This document shows positions 44,270-52,312 of a stretch of DNA of 64,000 nt, piece by piece. How positions within the stretch are numbered: the first letter of the stretch is position 1; each line of letters starts with the position of its first letter. A program made the translations under genes and the position numbers. The stretch comes from JAXMCK01 sp046349395 (GTDB taxonomy: Bacteria; Pseudomonadota; Alphaproteobacteria; Geminicoccales; Geminicoccaceae): positions 372,001 to 436,000 of the forward strand of contig JAXMCK010000005.1 of the NCBI GenBank assembly GCA_046349395.1, read 5' to 3'. Below the pieces are notes generated by a model. It ran no database searches and had not been told where the DNA came from. It saw only the letters and a program-made list of their open reading frames with translations.

Positions 44270-45310
44270 ATGGTGGCGCCGGCCATCAGGCCAGGGCGAC
44301 TCCCGCCGTTGGCCACGTCGAGCGAGGAGCTTGCGCGCCGCTGCGCGCGCCACCTCGACGAGCGTGGCCTGCGCCCTGCCTTCCTGCTGCGCGCGCACGG
44401 CCTGTGGTTCGACAAGGAGCGCGATCCGAACGCCCGGATACCGGTGCCGAAGGAAGAGGCCCTGCTGCGCGGGGCCGGGCGGGTGGCGGACGATCCCTAT
44501 CTCGGCTGGCGGGTCGGAGCCGCCGAGCTGCGCGATCTCGGGCTGTTCGGCTACAGCGTGCTCAATGCCGGGACGGTCGGCGAAGCACTCACCATTGCCT
44601 CCGAGCGCCACGCGCTGCTTTCCGACTCGGCCCTGTCGACCCTGCACGTCGCCGGCGGCGAGGCCATCCTGGCGCGCCCGCTGTCGACCGGTTCTGCGAC
44701 CGACCAGGTCGCGTTGCGACGCTTCCTGGCCCATCTCCGCGAACTCGCAGGGCCGGACGTCAGGCCGATACGGCTTGCCCTGCCGGAAACCGAGGGAACC
44801 CGACTCGACGGCCTGCGGACACTGGCCGGCCTGCCCATCGAAGCCGCCGCCGCACCGATGACCTTCGTGACCTTCGACGCCCGCCACCTGGAGCGGCCGC
44901 TGCACGGTGCCGACGCCCGGCTGGCGGCGACACTGACGCGGCTGTGGAACAGCGAGTGCGTCCTCCACGCCAGGCGCCATGCGGCGTTGCGGCGGCTGCA
45001 GGACGCCATCGTGCCGCTGTTGCCCTATGGCGCCCCCGGTCTCGACGAGGTCGCAGGTGCGCTCGGCGTCAGCAAGCGTGCGCTGCGGAACGATCTCGAC
45101 AGGCTGGGGCTCGGTCTCGGCGAGCTGATCGACGGCCTGAGGCAGGATCTCGCGGAGACGATCCTGACGGACGGCCGGATGAGCGAGGAGCGGGCGGCCC
45201 GGGCACTCGGCTTCGCCGAGCCCGGGATGCTGGTCCTGCTTCGCCGAGCGGAACGGGGCAGGTCGGGCAACGACGACACCCCGACGGACCAGCAGGACCG
45301 CCGGGCCTGA
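44270..45310 (+). CDS. AraC-type regulator, subfamily A (A4), C-terminus degenerate
   Basis: A 346-residue A-type protein. It begins MVAPAIRPGRLPPLATSSEELARRC behind a ggaaaggagctgaggc ribosome site. The sensor has the hallmark ELRDLGLFGYSVLNAGTVGEAL, and HTH1 is LDEVAGALGVSKRALRNDLDRLG. HTH2 begins ARALGFAEPGMLV but continues LLRRAERGRSGNDD, missing RRWxG as in A3. It lies only 35 bases after B1 and 4 bases before the sensor-less b derivative. Confidence 0.82.
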   Translation: MVAPAIRPGRLPPLATSSEELARRCARHLDERGLRPAFLLRAHGLWFDKERDPNARIPVPKEEALLRGAGRVADDPYLGWRVGAAELRDLGLFGYSVLNAGTVGEALTIASERHALLSDSALSTLHVAGGEAILARPLSTGSATDQVALRRFLAHLRELAGPDVRPIRLALPETEGTRLDGLRTLAGLPIEAAAAPMTFVTFDARHLERPLHGADARLAATLTRLWNSECVLHARRHAALRRLQDAIVPLLPYGAPGLDEVAGALGVSKRALRNDLDRLGLGLGELIDGLRQDLAETILTDGRMSEERAARALGFAEPGMLVLLRRAERGRSGNDDTPTDQQDRRA

Positions 45311-45314
45311 GCCG

Positions 45315-45734
45315 ATGGCCGAGCTCAGCGTCCTTCTGCCAGGGCCAAAGCCAGAGGCGATCCGCCGGATCGAAGGTGCTGTCCTGCAGACGCTGCATCT
45401 GGGGGCGGCAACGCTGGATCAGCTGGCCGACCTCCTGCAGAGCACCCGCCGGGCCATCGTCGCCGAGGTCGCCGGGATGAATGGGTCGCGCGCGCTCAGC
45501 GGCGACGTGCGGCATCATCGGGCCGGGCAACTGCTCCAGCGGCCCGAGCTCACCATGGCGCGGATCGCCGAGCTACCAGGCTATTCGGAGCCAGGGGCGC
45601 TCAACCATGCCTTTCGGCGCCGGAGGCCGGCGCGTGCCGCAGGGCGCCGGTTTGACCAAACGGTATACTCGCCCGAGCCGATCTCGCCCAACGAGGCGAG
45701 AGCAGCCCATGGAAAGGCCCGCTCCGATGCCTGA
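45315..45734 (+). CDS. Sensor-less derivative of a subfamily B AraC gene (b)
   Basis: A 139-residue protein that joins the first 14 residues of a B gene (MAELSVLLPGPKPEA) directly to the HTH part starting at the equivalent of B1 residue 240 (IRRIEGAVLQTLHLGAATLD...). About 225 residues, the whole ligand-binding domain, are deleted in frame. HTH1 is kept (LDQLADLLQSTRRAIVAEVAG). HTH2 has a proline in helix 2 (IAELPGYSEPGALNHAF) and ends in RRRRPARAAGRR with loss of the WTG signature, followed by an unrelated tail. It starts 4 bases after A4 and its end overlaps the B2 start by 8 bases. It is probably decaying, but could act as a free DNA-binding domain or competitor. Confidence 0.7.
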   Translation: MAELSVLLPGPKPEAIRRIEGAVLQTLHLGAATLDQLADLLQSTRRAIVAEVAGMNGSRALSGDVRHHRAGQLLQRPELTMARIAELPGYSEPGALNHAFRRRRPARAAGRRFDQTVYSPEPISPNEARAAHGKARSDA

Positions 45735-46743
45735 GATCCGTGTTCGACCTCCCGACCCCAAACCACACGCCACGAGCCTCGCCGTTCTGGCCAGACGGGT
45801 TGCCGCCGAGCTGGAGGCCAATGGTGTGAACTGGCGACCGATCGCGGCCGCTCACGGCCTCACTCTGGACAGCGCTACGGCTGAAGGCGCACGCATTCCG
45901 ACGTCGCGGGAGCGCGCCTTTATGAGCGAGGCATCATCTGCTCTCCAGGATCCCCTGCTCGCCTGGCGACTAGGCGACCTCAGCATCAAGAACTTCGGCC
46001 TCATCGGCTACGCTACTCTCAACGCACCGACCGTGGGCGAGGCGCTCGACGTTCTGGTGTCGTTGTTCCCCGATGTGTCCGAGACCGTAACCCTGCACAA
46101 GGTCGTCGACGGCGACACGGTATCCCTCGTCTGCACCAATGCGGACGACCGCCCGAACAGCCTGTTCGGCGTTCATTTCGGGCTCAACCTGATGCGTGAT
46201 CTTATCGGGCCGAGCTACACCCCCACGCGCGTCGGCATCGCCAACACCGAAGGCTGCGATCTCCGGATGGTCGCACCGCTGGTGCCGGCGCCGCTCACTG
46301 CTGAACTGCCACTAAGCTTCGTCGCTTTCCCGGCGAGGCACCTCGGCTCGAAGGTGGCCGGCGGCGAGGAGAGACTCGCCGCCATGCTGCGGCCCTACTG
46401 GCAGCGGGCCGCGTCCGAGCTCGCCGTCCGAACGAACGTCATCCGCAGCAGGATCGAGGGTGCCGTCATGCGGAACCTCCATCTCGGCACGCCTACCCAG
46501 GAACGGATTGCCGGGGCGCTCGGTCTGAGCCGCCGGGCACTGGCGAGGGACCTTGCCGCCGTCGGCGGATGGCGAGCGCTCGTCGACGATGTCCGTCGCA
46601 AGCTGGCGCGGCAGATGCTGCACGGATCGGCGCTGTCGACCGCGCAGGTCGCCACATGCCTCGGCTACTCCGAACCTACCGCCCTGTTCAGGGCGATGCG
46701 CCTATGGCCGTCAACTTCCGCCACAGCAGCAGCCGATGCCTGA
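45727..46743 (+). CDS. AraC-type regulator, subfamily B (B2), HTH2 altered
   Basis: A 338-residue B-type protein starting MPEIRVRPPDPKPHATSLAVLARR. It has GVNWRPIAAAHGLTL, LGDLSIKNFGLIGYATLNAPTVGEAL and DGDTVSLVCTNADDRPNSLF in the sensor. HTH1 is ERIAGALGLSRRALARDLAAVG. The last helix reads VATCLGYSEPTALFRAMRLWPSTSATAAADA: the GYSEP core is present but the RRWTG end is gone. The ATG at 45727 aligns with the other B genes; ATG 45709 is an alternative. Its A partner is missing because the b derivative sits between it and A4. Confidence 0.83.
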   Translation: MPEIRVRPPDPKPHATSLAVLARRVAAELEANGVNWRPIAAAHGLTLDSATAEGARIPTSRERAFMSEASSALQDPLLAWRLGDLSIKNFGLIGYATLNAPTVGEALDVLVSLFPDVSETVTLHKVVDGDTVSLVCTNADDRPNSLFGVHFGLNLMRDLIGPSYTPTRVGIANTEGCDLRMVAPLVPAPLTAELPLSFVAFPARHLGSKVAGGEERLAAMLRPYWQRAASELAVRTNVIRSRIEGAVMRNLHLGTPTQERIAGALGLSRRALARDLAAVGGWRALVDDVRRKLARQMLHGSALSTAQVATCLGYSEPTALFRAMRLWPSTSATAAADA

Positions 46744-46873
46744 GCAGGTGGACACCATGCCGCTGCTTACCCCTCTACGGCTTTCGCCGAGAATGCTCAG
46801 ATCAGTGACATGGACCCGCCGGTCGCAATGTACCGGAATACTTGTGACAGAACTTCGGGAGAGGATTTGAACC

Positions 46874-47914
46874 GTGCCGGCACCGCTCATCAAGCCCGGC
46901 ATCTCCAACCCGCTGGGTAGCTCCTGCGAGATCCTCGTCCGGCGCTGCAAGCAGTTGCTCATCGACCAGGGCCTGAAGCCCGAGGGCATGCTGCGCGCGA
47001 ACGACGTCCACCTGACGGAGCATGCCGAACCGACGGGACGGGTCTCCTGCCGCAGCGAAAGGACCTTGCTGCGCGACACCGAGCGGGCGCTCAACAATCC
47101 GTTCATCGGCTGGTCGCTCGGCAGGATCGAGCTGCGCGACGCGGGCCTGTGCGGCTTCATGGCGCTCAATGCCCCCGACGTGCGCACGGCCCTCGGAACC
47201 ATCGTCGAGATGGGCGAGCTACTGTCCGAGAACGGCCAGTATGCGCTGAACGTCGTCGACGGCGAGGCGACGCTCGCCCGGACCCTCTCCACGGGCCCGT
47301 GTCTGGACCAGGTCTCCATCAGTTTCTTCGACAGCGTGCTGCGCGAGCTGATCGGACCCGACTTCCAGGCGACGCGAGCCGCCCTGCCCGACCATGATCC
47401 GGACCGGCTGGCGAGGCTGTCGCAGCTGGCTGAGGCTCCCGTCGTGACGACGAGCGCCGAGATGGCGTTCATCAGCTTCCCGACGAGTTATCTCGAGCGC
47501 CCGGTCCATGGTGCCGACGCGCTCCTGGCCGCCACGCTGCAGAAGCTGTGGCGCGAGGAGAAGGCGCGGATCGAAGCGCGCGCACTGGCCCTGGAGCGCC
47601 TGCAGCAGGCGATCCTGCCGCTGCTGCCACAAGGCGAGCCCAAGCTCGACCATGTCGCCGGACAGCTCGGGATCGACAAGCGGACGTTGAAGATCGAACT
47701 CGACTCGCTCGGCATCACGCTGCCCCGCATCATCGACAAGATCCGCGCCCATATCGTCGGCGCGCTGATGACCCAGCCCGGCATGACCCTGCATCGGGCA
47801 GCACAGGCCCTCGGCTACAAGGAAGCCGGCAGCCTGGCGCGGGCGCTGAAGCGCTGGTCCGGCACGCGTCCGGCCCACGGCCTCGCGCCGCTGGCGGCAG
47901 CCGGGCTGGAGTGA
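46874..47914 (+). CDS. AraC-type regulator, subfamily A (A5)
   Basis: A 346-residue A-type protein with a GTG start at 46874 behind a gggagagg ribosome site. It carries SNPLGSSCEILVRRC, ELRDAGLCGFMALNAPDVRTAL (a variant of the usual DLGxxGYxxLN) and HTH1 LDHVAGQLGIDKRTLKIELDSLG. HTH2 is AQALGYKEAGSLARALKRWSG, more complete than in A3 and A4. It is followed after 4 bases by B3. The 130-base upstream gap carries an AT-richer stretch (gaatacttgtgacag) that may hold a promoter. Confidence 0.85.
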   Translation: MPAPLIKPGISNPLGSSCEILVRRCKQLLIDQGLKPEGMLRANDVHLTEHAEPTGRVSCRSERTLLRDTERALNNPFIGWSLGRIELRDAGLCGFMALNAPDVRTALGTIVEMGELLSENGQYALNVVDGEATLARTLSTGPCLDQVSISFFDSVLRELIGPDFQATRAALPDHDPDRLARLSQLAEAPVVTTSAEMAFISFPTSYLERPVHGADALLAATLQKLWREEKARIEARALALERLQQAILPLLPQGEPKLDHVAGQLGIDKRTLKIELDSLGITLPRIIDKIRAHIVGALMTQPGMTLHRAAQALGYKEAGSLARALKRWSGTRPAHGLAPLAAAGLE

Positions 47915-47918
47915 GGCC

Positions 47919-48938
47919 ATGCCCGAGCTGAACATCCCACCCGTCGTCCCCAATCCCGTGGCCAAGAGTGTCGAGGTCCTGGTGCGGCGCGGTGCCGCCG
48001 AACTCGAGGCGCGGGGCGTGAACTGGCGGCGTATCGCCGACTCGCACGGCCTGGACCTCGACCGCGAGCCCGCACCCGGAAGATCCATTCCGACAGAGCG
48101 CGAGAACGCTTTCCTGATGGAGGCCACGCAGGCCGTGGGCGATCTTCTGTTCACCTGGCATCTGGGCCGGGTGGACGTACGAAGCTACGGCCTGCCGATG
48201 TACGCCTCGCTCAACGCCTCGACGGTGGGCGAGGCCATGGAACTGGCGCGGCTGCTCACGCCCACCCTCTGCGAGGCCGTGGCCCTCAACGTGGTCGTCG
48301 AGGGCGACACCGCGACCATCGTCTACACCAGCGCCGCCTCGCGGAAGAACAGCGTGTTCTCCCTTCGCGCGACGCTGAACTTCCTCGAGCACCTGCTGGG
48401 CCCGTCCTTCGTGCCGACGCGTTGCGGCATCGACATCGCGGACCGCGAGCACCTGCCGGCGGTCGCGAGCCAGATCGCGGCCCCGGTGAGCGCCGATCTG
48501 CCCTATGCCTTTGTCAGCCTGCCGGCCCGGCTTCTCCGTGCCCGGGTCGTGGGCGCCGACGAACGGCTGGCCGAGACGCTGCGCCCGTTCTGGGAGCGCG
48601 AGCTGACGCGCCATGCGGGTGAGCTGGCACCGACGCGGAGCCGGGTCGAGGGTGCCATCGTCCAGAACCTGCACCGCGGCGTGCCGACCGTCGACCTCCT
48701 GGCCCACACGCTGAGCACCAGCCGATCGAAGCTGCGGGCGGATCTGGCGGCGATCGGTGGGCTGCGGCCGACGATCGACGATGTGCGCCGGCGCCTTGCG
48801 GGCGAGTTGCTGGCCTGCGCCGACCTGTCCGGTGCCCAGGTGGCGAGGCTGCTGGGGTTCTCGGAGCCGGCCGCCCTGAACCACGCCTGCCGGCGCTGGA
48901 CCGGGTTGGGCTCGGCCCACGTCCGCGCCGCCAATTGA
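47919..48938 (+). CDS. AraC-type regulator, subfamily B (B3)
   Basis: A 339-residue B-type protein (MPELNIPPVVPNPVAKSVEVLVRR). The sensor shows GVNWRRIADSHGLDL, LGRVDVRSYGLPMYASLNASTVGEAM, and EGDTATIVYTSAASRKNSVF. HTH1 is VDLLAHTLSTSRSKLRADLAAIG; HTH2 VARLLGFSEPAALNHACRRWTG is nearly canonical. The ATG is 4 bases after A5. A 169-base AT-rich gap follows. Among the B genes, this one has the most changed middle of the ligand-binding domain, as if its ligand differs. Confidence 0.86.
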   Translation: MPELNIPPVVPNPVAKSVEVLVRRGAAELEARGVNWRRIADSHGLDLDREPAPGRSIPTERENAFLMEATQAVGDLLFTWHLGRVDVRSYGLPMYASLNASTVGEAMELARLLTPTLCEAVALNVVVEGDTATIVYTSAASRKNSVFSLRATLNFLEHLLGPSFVPTRCGIDIADREHLPAVASQIAAPVSADLPYAFVSLPARLLRARVVGADERLAETLRPFWERELTRHAGELAPTRSRVEGAIVQNLHRGVPTVDLLAHTLSTSRSKLRADLAAIGGLRPTIDDVRRRLAGELLACADLSGAQVARLLGFSEPAALNHACRRWTGLGSAHVRAAN

Positions 48939-49018
48939 CGCACGAGGCCGGGCTCACCTCCTCGCGATCTCGCGATCTGTGGCGCGAGCGCGACGTACCC
49001 GCCGGACCGCTTGAACAA

Positions 49019-49052
49019 ACTTGTATTGTCCGAACATTATTTTCCACTTGTA
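49019..49052 (+). promoter_or_regulatory. AT-rich promoter/operator candidate upstream of A6
   Basis: A direct repeat acttgta at 49019-49025 and 49046-49052 flanks attgtccgaacattattttcc in an otherwise GC-rich array. Position, composition and repeat suggest a promoter with an operator for the A6-B4 pair. Confidence 0.35.
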
Positions 49053-49107
49053 AAGGGCGCAAACCGCAAACATTAACTCGCGTCTTGGTTTCCGGGAGGT
49101 CGAGGCG

Positions 49108-50127
49108 TTGCCCTCGTTGACGATACGTCCAGGCGAACCTTGGCCGTTGGCCAGCTCGCACGATCGTCTTGTCCGGCGCTGCCTCCGACGTCTGGAAGAT
49201 CGCGGCTTTGTCTGCGGATCGATGCCGCGATCCCACGGCATGCAGCTGTCCGATCCCGGGCAGCCACTCGCGCGAATTCCAGCGCATCGCGAAGAGGCCC
49301 TTCTCGAGGACGCCGCGCAGGTGGCGGGCGATCCGCTGCTCGGCTGGTCGCTGGGTGACTTCGAGCTGCGGGATCTCGGCGTGTACGGCTACGGCGCGCT
49401 CAACGCGCCCGATGTCAGGGCCGCCCTTCTGGCACTCATCGATCTGTTGCCCCTGGTCACCGAGAACGCGAGGTACATCCTGCACGAAGTGGATGGCGAG
49501 GCGACCTTCGCCCAGATCATCTCGGCCGGACGTTTCACCGATCAGGTGAGCCTGCGGGCCCTCCTCTGCCACATGGACGAGCTGATCGGCCCGGATTTCG
49601 AGCCGCTGCGGGCGGGCCTGCCCGAACGCGAGGCCGCACGTCTGGAGAAGCTCCGGGAGCTTGCCGGCCTGCCGATCACCTCGGCCGAGGTGCCGATCAA
49701 CTTCGTCACCTTCAAGGCGAGCCTGCTCGACCGTGCCGTCCATGGCGCCGACCACCAGCTGGCCCAGACGCTGTGGCGGCTGTGGGACGAGGAGAAGCCG
49801 CGGTTGCAAGCGCGCACGGCCGCCCTGCGACGGCTGCAGGATGCCGTCGTGCCGCTGCTGCCGGAAGGCGAGCCGCGGCTGGACCGGGTAGCCCTGCGGC
49901 TCGGCATCTCCCTGCGGAAGCTCAGGCTCGAACTCGACGGGCTGGGCCTCACGATCTCGGGCCTGACGGATCTGGTGCGCGCGGACATCGTCCGCGGCCT
50001 CTTGGCGGAACCGGGCATGACGCTGTCCCGTGCCGCCCATGCTCTCGGCTACGCGGATGCGGCAGCACTTGAACAGGCCCACAGGCGCTGGTGGGGTGTT
50101 GCACCGGTTCTCGGCCGGCTGCACTGA
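49108..50127 (+). CDS. AraC-type regulator, subfamily A (A6)
   Basis: A 339-residue A-type protein starting at a TTG (49108), chosen because MPSLTIRPGEP aligns exactly with the ATG start of A7 (MPSLAIRPGEP). It has WPLASSHDRLVRRC, ELRDLGVYGYGALNAPDVRAAL and HTH1 LDRVALRLGISLRKLRLELDGLG; HTH2 AHALGYADAAALEQAHRRWWG keeps the RRWxG end. The upstream region (49019-49052) is the most AT-rich of the array and has two acttgta repeats 27 bases apart, probably a promoter or operator. B4 follows after 2 bases. Confidence 0.84.
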   Translation: MPSLTIRPGEPWPLASSHDRLVRRCLRRLEDRGFVCGSMPRSHGMQLSDPGQPLARIPAHREEALLEDAAQVAGDPLLGWSLGDFELRDLGVYGYGALNAPDVRAALLALIDLLPLVTENARYILHEVDGEATFAQIISAGRFTDQVSLRALLCHMDELIGPDFEPLRAGLPEREAARLEKLRELAGLPITSAEVPINFVTFKASLLDRAVHGADHQLAQTLWRLWDEEKPRLQARTAALRRLQDAVVPLLPEGEPRLDRVALRLGISLRKLRLELDGLGLTISGLTDLVRADIVRGLLAEPGMTLSRAAHALGYADAAALEQAHRRWWGVAPVLGRLH

Positions 50128-50129
50128 GC

Positions 50130-51194
50130 ATGCCGGAGCCCTGCGTCCGAGTTCCCGTCGGCGGCCCTCCGGCCAGCAGCCTCGACATTCTGGCCCGGCT
50201 CGCGACGGCCCGGCTCGATGCGACCGGTGTCGACTGGCGGCCGATTGCGGCGACCCACGGGCTGGCGCTCGGCGACGAGCCCCGTCCCGAGATGCGGATC
50301 CCGACCCGGCGCGAGCACGCGTTCCTCGAAGAGGCGGCTGAGGCCTCGCGCGATCCGCTGTTCCTCTGGCGGCTCGGCGACCTCTCGATCACCTCGTTCG
50401 GCCTTCCGGGGTACGCCATCCTGCACGGCGCCACGGTCGCCGAAGCGCTGGAGACCCTGGCCAGCATGATGCCGTCGGTGTGCGAGGCGGTGTATCTCCG
50501 CACCGTCGTCGACGGGGCTTCGGCCACCCTCGTCTACGCCAACTCGGACGTCCGCCAGAACAGCGTGTTCGTGCTGCACTGCACGCTCAACCTGCTCCGC
50601 GATCTCATCGGTCCGCAGTTCGCGCCGACACGTGTCGGTCTCGCCATCACCGACCGGTGCCACCTGCCGGTCGTGGCGCGGCAGATCTCGGCCCCGGTCA
50701 GCGCCGACCTGCCCTATGCCTTCATCACCTTCCCTGCCCGCCATCTGCGGGGTCGAGTATTGGGAGCGGACGAGCGGCTGGCCGAGACGCTTCGCCCCTA
50801 TTGGGAGCCCGGGCTCGCCGCCATGAGCCGCCGGCCTGCCATCGTGCGGAGCCGGCTCGAGGGTGCCGTCGTCCAGACCCTCCACGAGGGTGTGCCGACG
50901 CTGGAGCGGCTCGCCGACAACCTGCTGATGCGGCGCGGGCGGCTGGCCAGCGAGATGGCGGCCGTGGGTGGCTACCGGGCGGTGGTCGAGGATGTGCGGC
51001 GACGGCTGGCGCAGGAACTGATCCAGCGGACGGACCTCTCGATGGCGATGATCGCCGAAAGCCTGGGCTTCTCCGAGGCCGGCGCTCTCACCCAAGCCTA
51101 CCGGCGCTGGACCGGCCATTCGCCAGCGAGCGAGCGGCTGGCACCGAGCGTTCCTGGTCGGGCGCCCGGCGGCGGGCCTCGGCAGGGCGACTAA
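50130..51194 (+). CDS. AraC-type regulator, subfamily B (B4)
   Basis: A 354-residue B-type protein beginning MPEPCVRVPVGGPPASSLDIL. It has GVDWRPIAATHGLAL, LGDLSITSFGLPGYAILHGATVAEAL and DGASATLVYANSDVRQNSVF. HTH1 is LERLADNLLMRRGRLASEMAAVG and HTH2 IAESLGFSEAGALTQAYRRWTG. A 20-residue tail follows. The start codon lies 2 bases after A6. This gene keeps the canonical AraC end and the B-type FITFPARHLRGRVLGADERLAETLRPYW segment. Confidence 0.86.
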   Translation: MPEPCVRVPVGGPPASSLDILARLATARLDATGVDWRPIAATHGLALGDEPRPEMRIPTRREHAFLEEAAEASRDPLFLWRLGDLSITSFGLPGYAILHGATVAEALETLASMMPSVCEAVYLRTVVDGASATLVYANSDVRQNSVFVLHCTLNLLRDLIGPQFAPTRVGLAITDRCHLPVVARQISAPVSADLPYAFITFPARHLRGRVLGADERLAETLRPYWEPGLAAMSRRPAIVRSRLEGAVVQTLHEGVPTLERLADNLLMRRGRLASEMAAVGGYRAVVEDVRRRLAQELIQRTDLSMAMIAESLGFSEAGALTQAYRRWTGHSPASERLAPSVPGRAPGGGPRQGD

Positions 51195-51210
51195 ACACAT
51201 ATTAACCATT

Positions 51211-51232
51211 GCGGCAGAGGGAAATCTGCCGC
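51211..51232 (+). terminator. Hairpin between B4 and A7
   Basis: A perfect 8-base stem (gcggcaga / tctgccgc) with a 6-base loop lies 16 bases after the B4 stop and 36 bases before A7. It follows an AT-rich taaacacatattaacc. No T-run follows; it may separate the A6-B4 and A7-B5 units. Confidence 0.5.
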
Positions 51233-51267
51233 CTACTCACGCCAAGGTGGGTCGAGGGGTTAACGAG

Positions 51268-52308
51268 ATGCCGTCGCTGGCGATAAGGCCGGGCGAACCG
51301 CATCCCATGGCCAGCTCCCTGGAGGTGCTGGTCCGGCGTTGCGCGAAGCGTCTCGACGTCCGTGGCCATCGCTGCGCCCCGTTGCTGCGTGCCCATGGCA
51401 TCGCCCTGTCGGATTCGGCCGATTCACAGGCCCGGCTCTCGGCGCGCAGCGAAGAAGCCTTGCTGCGCGACGCGGCAATGCTGGCGGACGAGCCCCTGCT
51501 CGGCTGGGCCATCGGCGACCTCGAGCTGCGCGACCTCGGCCTTTACGGTTATGCGGCACTCAACGCCCCGGACGTGCGCTCGGCGCTCCACGCGATCGTC
51601 GATCACGTGACACTCGTGTCGGAGAACGCGCGTTTCGTGCTGCACGAAGCCGACGGCGAGGCCACGATCGCGCAGGTCTTTTCGACCGGCCGATGCACCG
51701 ACCAGGCCAGCATCCGCGCGCTGCTGGGCCATCTGTCCGAGCTGATCGGGCCCGACTTCGAGCCGCTGCGTGCCGGCCTGCCGGAGCAGGACCCGGACCG
51801 TCTGGAGCGGCTCTCGGATCTGGCCCGAACACCCGTCGAGGGTCTTTCGGAGCCGATCAGCTTCGTCTCGTTCCCCGCCAGGCTGCTGAGCAGGCGCGTC
51901 CACGGCGCCGATGAGCTTCTCGCCACCGTGCTGCAGCGGCTCTGGCAGGAGGAGCAGGCGCGTCTCGCCGCCCGCACGCGCGCACTGCAGCGGCTGCAGG
52001 GGGCGATCGTGCCGCTGCTGCCCCATGGCGAGCCGAAACTGGACGCAGTGGCCGCGAAGCTCGGCATCTCCATCCGGGACCTGCGCAATGAGCTCGCCGA
52101 CCTCGGCACCAATCTTCCGCGCATGACGGACATCGTTAGGTCGGGCCTCGTCAAGGCACTGCTCGCCGAGCCCGGCATGACGCTGGAGCGCGCGGCGCGT
52201 GCGCTCGGGTACGTGACGACCGACGTCCTGATGAAGGCGTACAGGCGCTGGTTCGGAACGGCGCCCAAACTGCCGTCTCCAGCGGGCAAACGGGACATCG
52301 GAACGTGA
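51268..52308 (+). CDS. AraC-type regulator, subfamily A (A7)
   Basis: A 346-residue A-type protein. The ATG at 51268 has the conserved cgaggggtt motif in front (51253-51261). The sensor has HPMASSLEVLVRRC, ELRDLGLYGYAALNAPDVRSAL, and HTH1 is LDAVAAKLGISIRDLRNELADLG. HTH2 (ARALGYVTTDVLMKAYRRWFG) keeps the RRWFG end, but the GFSEP core is replaced by GYVTTDV. B5 follows after 4 bases. Confidence 0.85.
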   Translation: MPSLAIRPGEPHPMASSLEVLVRRCAKRLDVRGHRCAPLLRAHGIALSDSADSQARLSARSEEALLRDAAMLADEPLLGWAIGDLELRDLGLYGYAALNAPDVRSALHAIVDHVTLVSENARFVLHEADGEATIAQVFSTGRCTDQASIRALLGHLSELIGPDFEPLRAGLPEQDPDRLERLSDLARTPVEGLSEPISFVSFPARLLSRRVHGADELLATVLQRLWQEEQARLAARTRALQRLQGAIVPLLPHGEPKLDAVAAKLGISIRDLRNELADLGTNLPRMTDIVRSGLVKALLAEPGMTLERAARALGYVTTDVLMKAYRRWFGTAPKLPSPAGKRDIGT

Positions 52309-52312
52309 GGCG

